Positions 54,647-62,691 of a stretch of 64,000 bases of DNA are shown here, piece by piece. The notes under the pieces are model-generated. The model did not search any database. It saw nothing but the letters and a program-made list of their open reading frames with translations, and was not told where the DNA came from. The stretch lies in NCBI GenBank assembly GCA_041395625.1, contig JAWLAE010000004.1, positions 1 to 64,000 on the forward strand, read 5' to 3'. Every line of letters begins with the position of its first letter. Positions within the stretch are counted from its first letter, which is position 1. Both the position numbers and the translations under genes were made by a program. Source of the DNA: CADEED01 sp041395625. GTDB taxonomy: Bacteria > Pseudomonadota > Gammaproteobacteria > Steroidobacterales > Steroidobacteraceae.

Positions 54647-55708
54647 TCACGTAGTGGCGTTGCGCAACGTCACGGTGGTCGTGAACATCGTGCGTTGATA
54701 GCGGTCGTTGAATGGACCGACCGGCGTGCCGAGCAAGGTATACGTCTGCGTGTCGGGTTCCAGCGCATTGGGTTCGGTCGAGCGCACTAACAATGCGAGA
54801 CTGATGGCGATGACCCGGTTCCAGTTGCCGACCGCATCGGCGGCAACGTAGGTGTCGACACGGCGATCTCCATTGGTGTCTTCGCCATACTGCAACTGCA
54901 TTGCGTCCACGCCCTCGACCAACTCGACCGCGGGGCGCGCGCCAACGATGCGCCACAGCGATGGATTGCGCACGCCATTGCGGACGGTATCGCTGTCGCG
55001 AATGTAGTAAATGACCGTGTCGATGGGCGTGACCTCGGCACCATCGCGATAGGCTGGCCCTAGATCGGCGGTAGAATTGCCCGGGCCAACACCGGCCGCG
55101 CCGCCTGCGGTGTGACTCACCGTGGCAGTAGCGCCCGCGTTGGCGAAGGCACTGACAGCAAACACACTCGCCGCCGTGCAGTCACCGACTAGGATAGGCT
55201 GGCCAATCGCCAGCGTGTCCGAGGGATCTTTGTCTATCGCCAGGTCGGCCAGGGAGTTGGCCATGGGGACATTGGTCAACATCCGGGCCAGCGCCGCCTG
55301 AGTTTGCGCCGTGCGCACGACCAGGATGTCACTATCGTCACGTGGGCTGACAACCTCTGCCGGTACTGCTGGCGACCAAGCGCCAGGGCCGGTCGACTCG
55401 AAACCCTGCAATGGCACCGCGAAGTTCCACAACAAGTCGGTGGGCGTATTGAGATTGTTGATGAAGTCGACGCCGCGCATGCAGCCGGCGAAGCCGGCGG
55501 CGCGCAGGTCACGGCCTATCAGCTCGAGCGCGAAGCGGCCACTCTCCTGCAGCCGGCCGACACGCTCGTTTTCGCGGAACGTGACGCGCGAGCTGTAAGT
55601 TAGACCGAGCGCACCGGCGAGCAGCACCAGGCTCAAAGTCATCGCTACCATCAGCTCGACGACGCTGAAGCCTCGCTGGGCAGCGCGACGGACGGCCGGG
55701 CGGCTCAT
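54647..55708 (-). CDS. pilW: Minor pilin PilW, copy B
   Basis: 353 residues from ATG 55708, which overlaps the pilV B stop (ATGA). AAQRG/FSVVELMVAMTLSLVLLAGALGLTYSSRVTFRENERVGRLQESGRFALELIGRDLRAAGFAGC is the PilW pattern. The C-terminus GPFNDRYQRTMFTTTVTLRN matches copy A. The reading frame is open further upstream, but that stretch is pilV B in another frame. Confidence 0.9.
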   Translation of the reverse strand: MSRPAVRRAAQRGFSVVELMVAMTLSLVLLAGALGLTYSSRVTFRENERVGRLQESGRFALELIGRDLRAAGFAGCMRGVDFINNLNTPTDLLWNFAVPLQGFESTGPGAWSPAVPAEVVSPRDDSDILVVRTAQTQAALARMLTNVPMANSLADLAIDKDPSDTLAIGQPILVGDCTAASVFAVSAFANAGATATVSHTAGGAAGVGPGNSTADLGPAYRDGAEVTPIDTVIYYIRDSDTVRNGVRNPSLWRIVGARPAVELVEGVDAMQLQYGEDTNGDRRVDTYVAADAVGNWNRVIAISLALLVRSTEPNALEPDTQTYTLLGTPVGPFNDRYQRTMFTTTVTLRNATT

Positions 55709-56181
55709 ATCTGTGTCTCCATGACGAATTGCAGCGGCGGCTCGGTACCACGAGAGTCGTCCCATTGCACCGTGATCGTGAACGTAGTGACTGTTACCGC
55801 GGCACCGAGCGGGCCAGCTGGCCTGACAACCTGCGTCCGGGCGACGGAGCCGTCGCCGGCTGGTAGCGTCGCTGCGAGGTTCTGTTTCCAGCGCACGAGA
55901 TCGTTGTCTGCGACGGCGGCACCAGCGGGTGCGGCGCCGATGGCAATGTCGTAGCCGCCGGCTGTCGCGGCCGCGCGATTGGCGCGCATCCGGTCGGTGA
56001 CGTCGTAAGCGAGAAACGTAGCCTGCGAGCGTAGCGACGAGCCGTGGTTGGAGCGCAGGCTCGAGAATTGCATCAGTCCAACACCCAGCAGGCCGATGGA
56101 GAGCACGAGCAATGCGATCAGTGCTTCTACCATCGTGAAGCCGCGCGCTTTGTTCGACATCGATGTCACGACTGCACTCAT
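55705..56181 (-). CDS. pilV: Minor pilin PilV, copy B
   Basis: 158 residues from ATG 56181, chosen for the strong TAGGAG about 9 bases upstream, which also contains the fimT B stop (TAG). KARG/FTMVEALIALLVLSIGLLGVGLMQFSSLRSNHGSSLRSQATFLAYDVTDRMRANR matches copy A. A shorter start at 56160 is possible. Followed by pilW B with overlapping stop/start. Confidence 0.88.
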   Translation of the reverse strand: MSAVVTSMSNKARGFTMVEALIALLVLSIGLLGVGLMQFSSLRSNHGSSLRSQATFLAYDVTDRMRANRAAATAGGYDIAIGAAPAGAAVADNDLVRWKQNLAATLPAGDGSVARTQVVRPAGPLGAAVTVTTFTITVQWDDSRGTEPPLQFVMETQI

Positions 56182-56192
56182 TTCGGCTGCTC

Positions 56193-56741
56193 CTACGGGC
56201 AAGCGATCTTCGAGACCGAGCCGAGGCCGGTGGGGGTGATGTCGAACTGAATGCGATTCGGTCCTGTGCAATCGACGCCGTAGATGTCGAATGAGCGCCG
56301 CGCGACTGGCGACTGCAAGCCAGTCGCCGCGTAGCGGATGAACGAGGCGGGGACGGCCGCATTGCGTGCATCACTGAGCAGAACGACATTTGCTACATTC
56401 GTGGAACCGACACGTAGCACACGGTCTGCGGCATCGACGACGCCGGCCACGCCGCCATCCGTGAAAACGATCCAGCCCGTCGACCAGTCGGTACTGTTGC
56501 TGCAGGCGAGCGAATCGGTGGAGGCGCAAACGGATACGGCACGTGAGCGCAGCAATGCCTCGCTGCGCGCGAAGTGCAACGATGTGACCAGATCGTTCTG
56601 GGCAGCCGTGGCGGCGCTATTGCGCGTGTAGGCCTGAAAACTTGGCACGGCAATGCCGAGCAGAACGCCGAGAATCGCCAGAGCAGTCATCAGCTCGAGC
56701 AAGGTATAACCAGATTCGTAGCTATTGCGGCGCGCTTGCAT
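56193..56741 (-). CDS. fimT: Minor pilin FimT/GspH-like, copy B
   Basis: 182 residues from ATG 56741. ESG/YTLLELMTALAILGVLLGIAVPSFQAYTRNSAATAAQNDLVTSLHFARSEALLRSRAVSVCASTDSLAC is near-identical in design to copy A. GVDCTGPNRIQFDITPTGLGSVSKIACP closes with a Cys pair. It is the first gene of the upstream cluster and has a Crp-type palindrome 83 bases upstream. Confidence 0.88.
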   Translation of the reverse strand: MQARRNSYESGYTLLELMTALAILGVLLGIAVPSFQAYTRNSAATAAQNDLVTSLHFARSEALLRSRAVSVCASTDSLACSNSTDWSTGWIVFTDGGVAGVVDAADRVLRVGSTNVANVVLLSDARNAAVPASFIRYAATGLQSPVARRSFDIYGVDCTGPNRIQFDITPTGLGSVSKIACP

Positions 56742-56823
56742 GAGCGCTATTTGAAGGCACTGCCATTCCGCTCGCTCGAACATCCGACCAGCGGGCAGTC
56801 CCTTGCCGCGGACGGCAGCGCAA

Positions 56824-56839
56824 CGTGATCCACGTCACA
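56824..56839. promoter_or_regulatory. Crp-family palindrome (CGTGA-N6-TCACA)
   Basis: CGTGATCCACGTCACA agrees with TGTGA-N6-TCACA in 9 of 10 half-site positions. It is in the 175-base intergenic region between divergent fimT B (56741) and the methyltransferase gene (56917), so it could act on either. Vfr, a Crp relative, controls type IV pilus genes in Pseudomonas, which supports but does not prove the link. Confidence 0.55.
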
Positions 56840-56916
56840 GCACGTACTCGACATAACTGCAACCGCGTGGCAGTGTCACGTGTAGGCACTCACCGGCACC
56901 TTCAGGAGGAATGGCC

Positions 56917-58104
56917 ATGCTCGAGCTTAAACACGACCTGCGCCTCGCCACCACCCGCGACGAACAGGCGCGGATGAATTTCGTTTCCGGCTTGCGTTCG
57001 TACGTGTTGAACGACATGGCATCGGGGATGCGAGCGGCCTATGACAAGGACGTGGAACCGGCGTTTCGCCGTGACAAGCGGCGCGCGCCCAAGGACGGGC
57101 CCGAGGTGCACAAGGCCATCCGCAGCAACGAGTACTTCAAGTTCTATTCTTCACTGCGCGTCACGGCGCAGGACATGGTATGGCAGTCTGTGTTCCCGCC
57201 GCTCGAGCGCCAGCGCGGCGACCTGAAGCAGCGAGCACAGAAGTTAGCAGGTAGCCGCAAACTGGGCTCGCTAAAGCTCGACCCATCGCTGCCGGTGCCG
57301 CGGTCGGTATCGGCGCTCGACGTGCATCTAATGCCCGGCAACTACGACGGCGAGTACGAGTCCGGCGATCTCGCTGCCGGCGCCTTGTACGACAACGGTT
57401 TGGCGGTCTTTTCGTTCGGGCTCATGGGCCAGAATCTGGATGACATCGGCCAGAGCATTTCGCGTTTCATCAAGGCGCGCTATCCGAAGTTCAAGCCGGC
57501 GCGGATTCTCGATCTGGGTTGCACGATCGGCCACAACACCGGCTCCTGGAAAGACACCTACCCTGATGCACAGGTCATCGGTATCGATGTCGCGGCGCCG
57601 TGCCTGCGTTACGCGCATGCGCGTGCCCAGGCACAAAGTCGCGCCGTTGACTTCGAGCAGATGAACGCCACCGAGCTGCGCTATCCGGATGCCAGCTTCG
57701 ATGTTGTGTTTTCTTCGATGTTCCTGCACGAGGTGCCGCGCAAGGATATCTCGCGAGTAATAGCGGAGGCGCACCGGGTACTCAAGCCGGGCGGCTTGAT
57801 GCTGCATATGGAATTGCCTCCCAATGCGCAGCTATCGCCCTACGATGCGTTCTATCTCGACTGGGACAGCTCCTATAATAACGAGCCGTACTACAAGCCG
57901 TTCCGGGACCTGGTGCCGCAGCTGGTGTGCAAAGAGGCTGGGTTCAAGTCCGCTAACTACGTGCAATTCGTGGTACCGTCGATCGCCTGGTTCGGCGAGC
58001 AGGCCGTTGCCGAGGCGGTGGCCAGACAGGGGCAGGTGGATAGCGACAAGACCGGCCGGCTCGCGGATGGACTACAGTGGTACTGCTTTGGTGCCTGGCG
58101 CTAA
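56917..58104 (+). CDS. SAM-dependent methyltransferase with N-terminal helical domain (paralogue of the 10457 gene)
   Basis: 395 residues from ATG 56917, 7 bases after AGGAGG; the ATG at 56911 is too close to that signal. The N-terminus NFVSGLRSYVLNDMASGMRAAYDKDVEPAFRR is helical. The methyltransferase core shows RILDLGCTIGHNTGSWKDTYPDAQVIGIDVAAPCLRYAHARA, DASFDVVFSSMFLHEVPRKDI, RVLKPGGLMLHMELPP and FYLDWDSSYNNEPYYKPFRDL, each nearly matched in the protein encoded at 10457. No substrate can be named; neighbours (Lys-tailed protein, LemA, M48 protease) suggest a role at the envelope or in protein turnover. Likely the first gene of a four-gene operon. Confidence 0.87.
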   Translation: MLELKHDLRLATTRDEQARMNFVSGLRSYVLNDMASGMRAAYDKDVEPAFRRDKRRAPKDGPEVHKAIRSNEYFKFYSSLRVTAQDMVWQSVFPPLERQRGDLKQRAQKLAGSRKLGSLKLDPSLPVPRSVSALDVHLMPGNYDGEYESGDLAAGALYDNGLAVFSFGLMGQNLDDIGQSISRFIKARYPKFKPARILDLGCTIGHNTGSWKDTYPDAQVIGIDVAAPCLRYAHARAQAQSRAVDFEQMNATELRYPDASFDVVFSSMFLHEVPRKDISRVIAEAHRVLKPGGLMLHMELPPNAQLSPYDAFYLDWDSSYNNEPYYKPFRDLVPQLVCKEAGFKSANYVQFVVPSIAWFGEQAVAEAVARQGQVDSDKTGRLADGLQWYCFGAWR

Positions 58105-58162
58105 CGAGACACGCATGCGTGCCGGCCTGGCCGGCGCGCTGCGCAACCAAACAAGGGGGAAC

Positions 58163-58528
58163 ATGGCTAGCGAGAGACAACCGATGCGCCGCAGCGTCCG
58201 CGGCGGGCGACCGTACTTCTTTGCCGATCCGGCCACCGACAAAGTGCTCAACATGGTTGTGACACTTGCCAGTGAGGTGTGGGCACTGCGCGAGCGGGTG
58301 ATGGCGATGGAGGCAATCGGCACGACTCGTGGCACCTTCAAGTCCGGTGAGGTCGACGCTTACGAGTTCCCGGCGGCGCTCGAGCAGCGTCTGGCCGGCG
58401 AGCGGCAGGAGTTCATCGCCAACTTGTTCCGTATCCTCGGCGAACAGGCGGCCGAGCCGTCGAAGCCGGCGGCAAAGAGGAAATCCGCTGGCAGAACCAA
58501 GACCAGCGCGAAGAAGAAAAAGGGGTAA
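58163..58528 (+). CDS. Small protein with Lys-rich C-terminal tail, unknown function
   Basis: 121 residues from ATG 58163 (AAGGGGGA upstream). A conserved-looking core RPYFFADPATDKVLNMVVTLASEVWALRERVMAMEAIG may form a coiled helix; the C-terminal 25 residues are almost only Lys, Ala, Ser and Arg (AAKRKSAGRTKTSAKKKKG), a tail seen in proteins that contact nucleic acid or polyphosphate. No known family recognised. It lies between the methyltransferase and lemA, with 3 bases to lemA, so it is probably translated from the same message. Confidence 0.75.
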   Translation: MASERQPMRRSVRGGRPYFFADPATDKVLNMVVTLASEVWALRERVMAMEAIGTTRGTFKSGEVDAYEFPAALEQRLAGERQEFIANLFRILGEQAAEPSKPAAKRKSAGRTKTSAKKKKG

Positions 58529-58531
58529 CAC

Positions 58532-59119
58532 ATGGAATGGATCATTGTCTTACTGGTGATCGGCGGCATTGCCGCTTTCGTTGTCGGCATCTACAACCGG
58601 CTGATTGCCGCGCGTAATGCCTACAAGAATGCGTTCGCGCAGATCGATGTACAGCTGACACGGCGTTATGACCTGATTCCCAATCTGGTCGAAACCGCCA
58701 AGGGCTACCTGAAGCATGAACGCGAGACGCTCGAAGCGGTCATCAAGGCACGCAACGGTGCAGTCGACAGTCTGAAAGGCGCAGCGGCTGATCCGGGCAA
58801 CCCTGCGGCCATGGCGAAGCTGGCGAGCGCCGAGGGCGCGCTGTCGGGTGTGCTTGGGCGCTTGTTCGCCTTGTCCGAGGCTTATCCTGATCTCAAGGCC
58901 AATCAGAACATGATGCAGCTCACCGAGGAGCTGACCAGTACCGAGAACAAGGTGGCGTTTGCGCGGCAGGCGTACAACGATGCCGTCATGTCCTACAACA
59001 ACCAGCGTGAGATGTTCCCCGGCAGCATTGTCGCCGGGATGTTCAATTTCGTCGCGGCGCAGTTGCTCGATATCGGCAAGCCGGAGGCGCGCGAAGCGCC
59101 CAAGGTGTCGTTCGGCTAA
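58532..59119 (+). CDS. lemA: LemA family protein
   Basis: 195 residues. One N-terminal membrane anchor (WIIVLLVIGGIAAFVVGIYNRLIA), then the LemA signature NAYKNAFAQIDVQLTRRYDLIPNLVETAKGYLKHERETLEAVIKARN, helical LSEAYPDLKANQNMMQLTEELTSTENKVAFARQAYNDAVMSYN and REMFPGSIVAGMF. LemA proteins are membrane-bound helical bundles often paired with HtpX-like peptidases; the partner is here too, 17 bases downstream. Function not settled. Confidence 0.95.
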   Translation: MEWIIVLLVIGGIAAFVVGIYNRLIAARNAYKNAFAQIDVQLTRRYDLIPNLVETAKGYLKHERETLEAVIKARNGAVDSLKGAAADPGNPAAMAKLASAEGALSGVLGRLFALSEAYPDLKANQNMMQLTEELTSTENKVAFARQAYNDAVMSYNNQREMFPGSIVAGMFNFVAAQLLDIGKPEAREAPKVSFG

Positions 59120-59136
59120 CAAGGCTGCGGCTGCTC

Positions 59137-61032
59137 GTGGATTTCTATGCGCGTCAGGCGTCAGCGCGGCGGCAGACGCGCTGGCTGCTGGCTGGTTTTC
59201 TGCTTGCGGTCGTGCTGGTAGTGATTGCGGTCGACCTGGTCGTGGCTGCGGCGGTGCGGCAGCAGAGCGACCAGCCAGTGGGTCATGCGATCTTCGTCAC
59301 GACGCTATTCACGCTCGCGATCATTACCGGTGCCAGCATCTTCCGTACGTTTACCCTGCGTGACGGTGGCGGTGCGGTGGCGCGCGGACTCGGCGGCACG
59401 CGGGTGGACCGCGGCAGCAGTGACCCCGCACATCAGCGGCTGCTGAACGTGGTCGAAGAGATGACTATTGCGTCCGGTGTGCCGATGCCGGAAGTCTATG
59501 TCCTGGAAAACGAGTCCGGCATCAACGCGTTCGCCGCTGGCCACACGCCTGCCAATGCCGCAGTTGCGGTTACCCAGGGCGCGTTGCAACGTTTGTCGCG
59601 CGACGAGCTGCAGGGCGTGATCGCACATGAGTTCAGCCACGTGCTGAACGGCGACATGGCCTTGAACATTCGTCTGATGGGCTGGTTGTTTGGCTTGTTG
59701 GCGATCGCTGTCATCGGTCGAACTGTCCTGCGCCATAGCTCGGGTGGTGGCGATTCGAGGCGCGGACATGGCGGCATCCTCGTGCTGGCGTTTGCCATCA
59801 TGGCGATCGGCTATATTGGTCTGTTTTTCGGCCGCGTGCTGCAGGCCGCCGTGTCGCGCAAGCGCGAGCAGCTGGCTGACGCTTCGGCGGTGCAGTTCAC
59901 CCGCAATCCCCAAGGACTGAAGGGCGCACTGGTCAAGATCGGCGGACTAGGCGACGGCTCTCGCCTGGTCACGGCCGATGGCGAGGAAGTGGCGCACATG
60001 TTGTTTGCGACCGGCCAGGTTCGCCGGCTGCTGGCTACTCATCCACCGCTGATCGAGCGCATTCAGGCACTCGACCCGTCATTCAATGTGACCGACTTCG
60101 AGCGGACCGCGGCCCTGGCGCAACGCGAGTACCTAGGCGTGTCGGCGGCCACCTCCGACGCCGGGTTGCCGGCGAGCGGGTTGCATGGCGATGTCAGCGC
60201 GGAACCGCGCCGCATCGCCGATCAGGTGGGTAAACCTGAAACGGTGCATGTCCGGCATGCGGCGGAACTCCGTGCCGACGTACCCGCGGCCGTGGCCGCC
60301 GCTGCAACCTCGCCAGAGCTCGCTCTGCCAATGCTGCTCGCGTCGTTGTTCGGCGCGCAGCCTGAGGTGGCTGCACGGCAGCGCGAGATCGTGGTGCAGT
60401 CGTTTGGATCAGCGGTGCTGCCGGCAATCGATTCCTGCCGGGCCACGTTGCGAACGGTGTCCGATCAGTTGCGGCTGCCTATTCTGCAATTGCTGTTTCC
60501 CACCTTGCGTCGCTTGACGCTGGCGGATAGGCGGCGGCTGTTTCGCACCGTCAACCTGTTGGCCCGCATCGACGGCCAGACCGATGTCTTCGAATGCGCG
60601 CTCGCGCTGATGTTGGGTAGCGCACTCAATGACGAACTCATCGGTACGCGACGTTTCACTACTCAGACGATTGCGCAGCTCACTGCGCCGGTGGCCGCGG
60701 TGTTCTCGGTGCTGGCGACGCACGGCACGGCGAGTGAGACGGCCGCGCGTCGCAGCTACGAAGCAGGTCTGAGCGTGGTGTTGCCGCGAGAACGACCGCC
60801 CTATCAGGTCATAAACAACTGGCCGCAGCAGTTCGCGAACGCCCTGCAGTCGCTGCAGTCGTTACACCCTTATGGCAAGCGGGCGCTCGTGGAGGGTCTC
60901 GTCAAGACGATCGCCCACGACGAACGACTGTCGACTGCCGAAGCAGAATTGCTGCGTACGGTGTGTGCGGTATTGCGTTGCCCGCTACCACCATTGTTGC
61001 CGCGGCTGGAATCGGACTCGGTTGCTCAGTAG
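59137..61032 (+). CDS. M48-family membrane metalloprotease (HtpX-like) with TerB-like C-terminal region
   Basis: 631 residues with a GTG start at 59137. It has two N-terminal membrane segments (about 20-45 and 52-72), the zinc motif HEFSH at 164-168, membrane segments after it, and the third ligand region KREQLADASAVQFTRNPQGL, then RRLLATHPPLIERIQALD: a complete Ste24/HtpX-type catalytic part. From about residue 400 it continues with a helical region absent from HtpX, ending KRALVEGLVKTIAHDERLSTAEAELLRTVCAVLRCPLP, which looks TerB-like. It probably degrades or processes membrane proteins with LemA. The last 7 bases overlap the small minus-strand gene. Confidence 0.9.
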   Translation: MDFYARQASARRQTRWLLAGFLLAVVLVVIAVDLVVAAAVRQQSDQPVGHAIFVTTLFTLAIITGASIFRTFTLRDGGGAVARGLGGTRVDRGSSDPAHQRLLNVVEEMTIASGVPMPEVYVLENESGINAFAAGHTPANAAVAVTQGALQRLSRDELQGVIAHEFSHVLNGDMALNIRLMGWLFGLLAIAVIGRTVLRHSSGGGDSRRGHGGILVLAFAIMAIGYIGLFFGRVLQAAVSRKREQLADASAVQFTRNPQGLKGALVKIGGLGDGSRLVTADGEEVAHMLFATGQVRRLLATHPPLIERIQALDPSFNVTDFERTAALAQREYLGVSAATSDAGLPASGLHGDVSAEPRRIADQVGKPETVHVRHAAELRADVPAAVAAAATSPELALPMLLASLFGAQPEVAARQREIVVQSFGSAVLPAIDSCRATLRTVSDQLRLPILQLLFPTLRRLTLADRRRLFRTVNLLARIDGQTDVFECALALMLGSALNDELIGTRRFTTQTIAQLTAPVAAVFSVLATHGTASETAARRSYEAGLSVVLPRERPPYQVINNWPQQFANALQSLQSLHPYGKRALVEGLVKTIAHDERLSTAEAELLRTVCAVLRCPLPPLLPRLESDSVAQ

Positions 61033-61229
61033 ATCCGGAACGCGCGGTAGCTGTCGTCCCTCACCGTCAGTGTACGCAGCCGTGTACGGAGTCGGACGCG
61101 CGAGCGAGGCGCGGGTGGGCGCGCAGCGACCAGGGTGAGGTGTGAACGGTCCGCCGTTACTGCGGCCGGTGGCGCGGTCTCGATGGTCTGTTCGAGGTCC
61201 GTCAATTGTAAGGCGAGATTCGTTTCCAT
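61026..61229 (-). CDS. Short Arg-rich open frame, doubtful gene
   Basis: 67 codons: ETNLALQLTDLEQTIETAPPAAV, then an Arg-rich RPPAPRSRVRLRTRLRTL. No family is recognised, and the ribosome binding site is weak. It fills part of the 400-base gap between the M48 and cytochrome genes, the only candidate there. The rest of the gap (61230-61431) holds a Crp-type site and the cytochrome leader. It could be a real short protein or chance. Confidence 0.35.
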   Translation of the reverse strand: METNLALQLTDLEQTIETAPPAAVTADRSHLTLVAARPPAPRSRVRLRTRLRTLTVRDDSYRAFRIY

Positions 61230-61369
61230 ATCGATAGCTCTATGCGGTGAACACGGGGGCGTAAGTCAGCGGTGAGGCCTTGCAGCAGCATGACTACTCT
61301 GCGACCGTCTGTTTGCGCGCGCGGAAGATAGAGCTTTCGGACCGATCTTGTGGGACCGGACAACAGTAC

Positions 61370-61385
61370 TGTGACAGTCGTCACT
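61370..61385. promoter_or_regulatory. Crp-family palindrome (TGTGA-N6-TCACT)
   Basis: TGTGACAGTCGTCACT matches both half-sites except the last base (9 of 10). The centre is 54 bases before the cytochrome b561-c start at 61432. A TTGACA hexamer (61401-61406) lies between the site and the gene but without a matching -10 at normal spacing. Confidence 0.6.
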
Positions 61386-61431
61386 CGCGCGTGGTACGCA
61401 TTGACAAATACGGGATGAGGGGAGTGCAGGA

Positions 61432-62691
61432 ATGAATGCGACGAACAAACCAAGTGCTGCTGCCGGCTGGCTAGGCTGGGCGATCGCACTGCTATACGGT
61501 GCGCATAGCGTGCTGACGATTCGGATCACGCGCAGCGAGAAGACCTCGCTGCTGCGGGAGGAACTGCGGGGCTATCACTACCTGATAGGTGTGCTGCTGC
61601 TGGTGCTCATTGCCTCGCGACTGCTTCTCTGGTGGCGGGCGAGGCCGGCTGTGACTATCCCTGGCGTCAGTGCTGGTGTGCAGCACCTCGGGCGGCAGTT
61701 CGCACTTGCGACCTACCTCATCATGCTCGTGATGCCGTTGATCGGTCTCGGACAGGCCTGGACCGAGGGGCTCACCGTACACCTCGGGTCGCTGCTGAAC
61801 GTACCGTCGCTGGTCCCGGCTGATCGCGCGGGCTGGCTGTTCTTCGGCTATTTTCACTCCGCGTTAGGCTTCGGGTTGTTGCTCCTCACGATGGGCGCCA
61901 CACTCGTTGGCGGTTGGTCGCTGCTGCGCAGCGGGCGCGGCTTGTTAGCTGCCCTGCCACCAGGGTATGGGGCGCAGGTATTTCTTTCGATGGCGATCAG
62001 CGTCTACGCGCTGGGTAGTTTTCAGTCCCCGGCTCCCGGTATTCGAGCATTGTTGATATTCCTCGGGCTGGCCCTGGTCGTCTGGGCGACTGGTGCGGTC
62101 CTGCATCGCCGCAGGCATGCCGGCGGATCCGTCGCGCCGCTGCCGACGCGGCCGATGTCGACCGGCACACGCATCGCTGCTGCGCTTACGACGCTAGCGT
62201 TAGTAGGGCTCGGGATACTCGGCCCCTACAAGATGTTCCACGTCACGCCATGGCCGATCGGTGAGACGGTGGCAGGGCCGCAAGGCGTCACGTCCCACGC
62301 GGCGCCGGCGATGGCTGTGGAGGTAGCGCCAGAATCCGCCTTCGAGCGGCAGGTGCGAGATGAAACATACAAGTGGTGTCGGTTCTGTCACACCACGGAG
62401 CAGGGCGGGAAGCACTTGGTCGGACCCAATCTCTACGCAATTTTCGGTCAGCGTGCCGCTACCGTGCCCAACTTCACGTATTCGACTGCCTTGGCGCAGG
62501 CTGGACGCGACGGTCTCGTATGGACCGACGACACGCTCGACAAGTTCTTGGCATCGCCCTCGGGCTTCGTGCCCGGCACATCGATGATCATTTCGAGTGG
62601 TCCCGTGCGCACGCCGGAAGAGCGTGCCGCGGTGATCAACATCCTCAAGCGCGAGACGATGAGCGAGCGCGCTGCAGCGCAGGCTCCTTGA
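61432..62691 (+). CDS. Cytochrome b561-cytochrome c fusion protein
   Basis: 419 residues. The N-terminal half is a four-helix cytochrome b561 with candidate haem His in GAHSVLTI, GYHYLIG, VQHLGRQ and YFHSALGFG; two further helices (about 180-222) and a last one (IAAALTTLALVGLGILG) follow. The C-terminal periplasmic domain is a class I cytochrome c: haem attachment C316-R-F-C319-H320 and axial Met in TSMIISSGP, with VGPNLYAIFGQRA as in mitochondrial-type c. It would pass electrons from the membrane haem b to haem c. It overlaps the convergent GGDEF-EAL gene by 47 bases. A Crp-type site is upstream. Confidence 0.9.
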   Translation: MNATNKPSAAAGWLGWAIALLYGAHSVLTIRITRSEKTSLLREELRGYHYLIGVLLLVLIASRLLLWWRARPAVTIPGVSAGVQHLGRQFALATYLIMLVMPLIGLGQAWTEGLTVHLGSLLNVPSLVPADRAGWLFFGYFHSALGFGLLLLTMGATLVGGWSLLRSGRGLLAALPPGYGAQVFLSMAISVYALGSFQSPAPGIRALLIFLGLALVVWATGAVLHRRRHAGGSVAPLPTRPMSTGTRIAAALTTLALVGLGILGPYKMFHVTPWPIGETVAGPQGVTSHAAPAMAVEVAPESAFERQVRDETYKWCRFCHTTEQGGKHLVGPNLYAIFGQRAATVPNFTYSTALAQAGRDGLVWTDDTLDKFLASPSGFVPGTSMIISSGPVRTPEERAAVINILKRETMSERAAAQAP

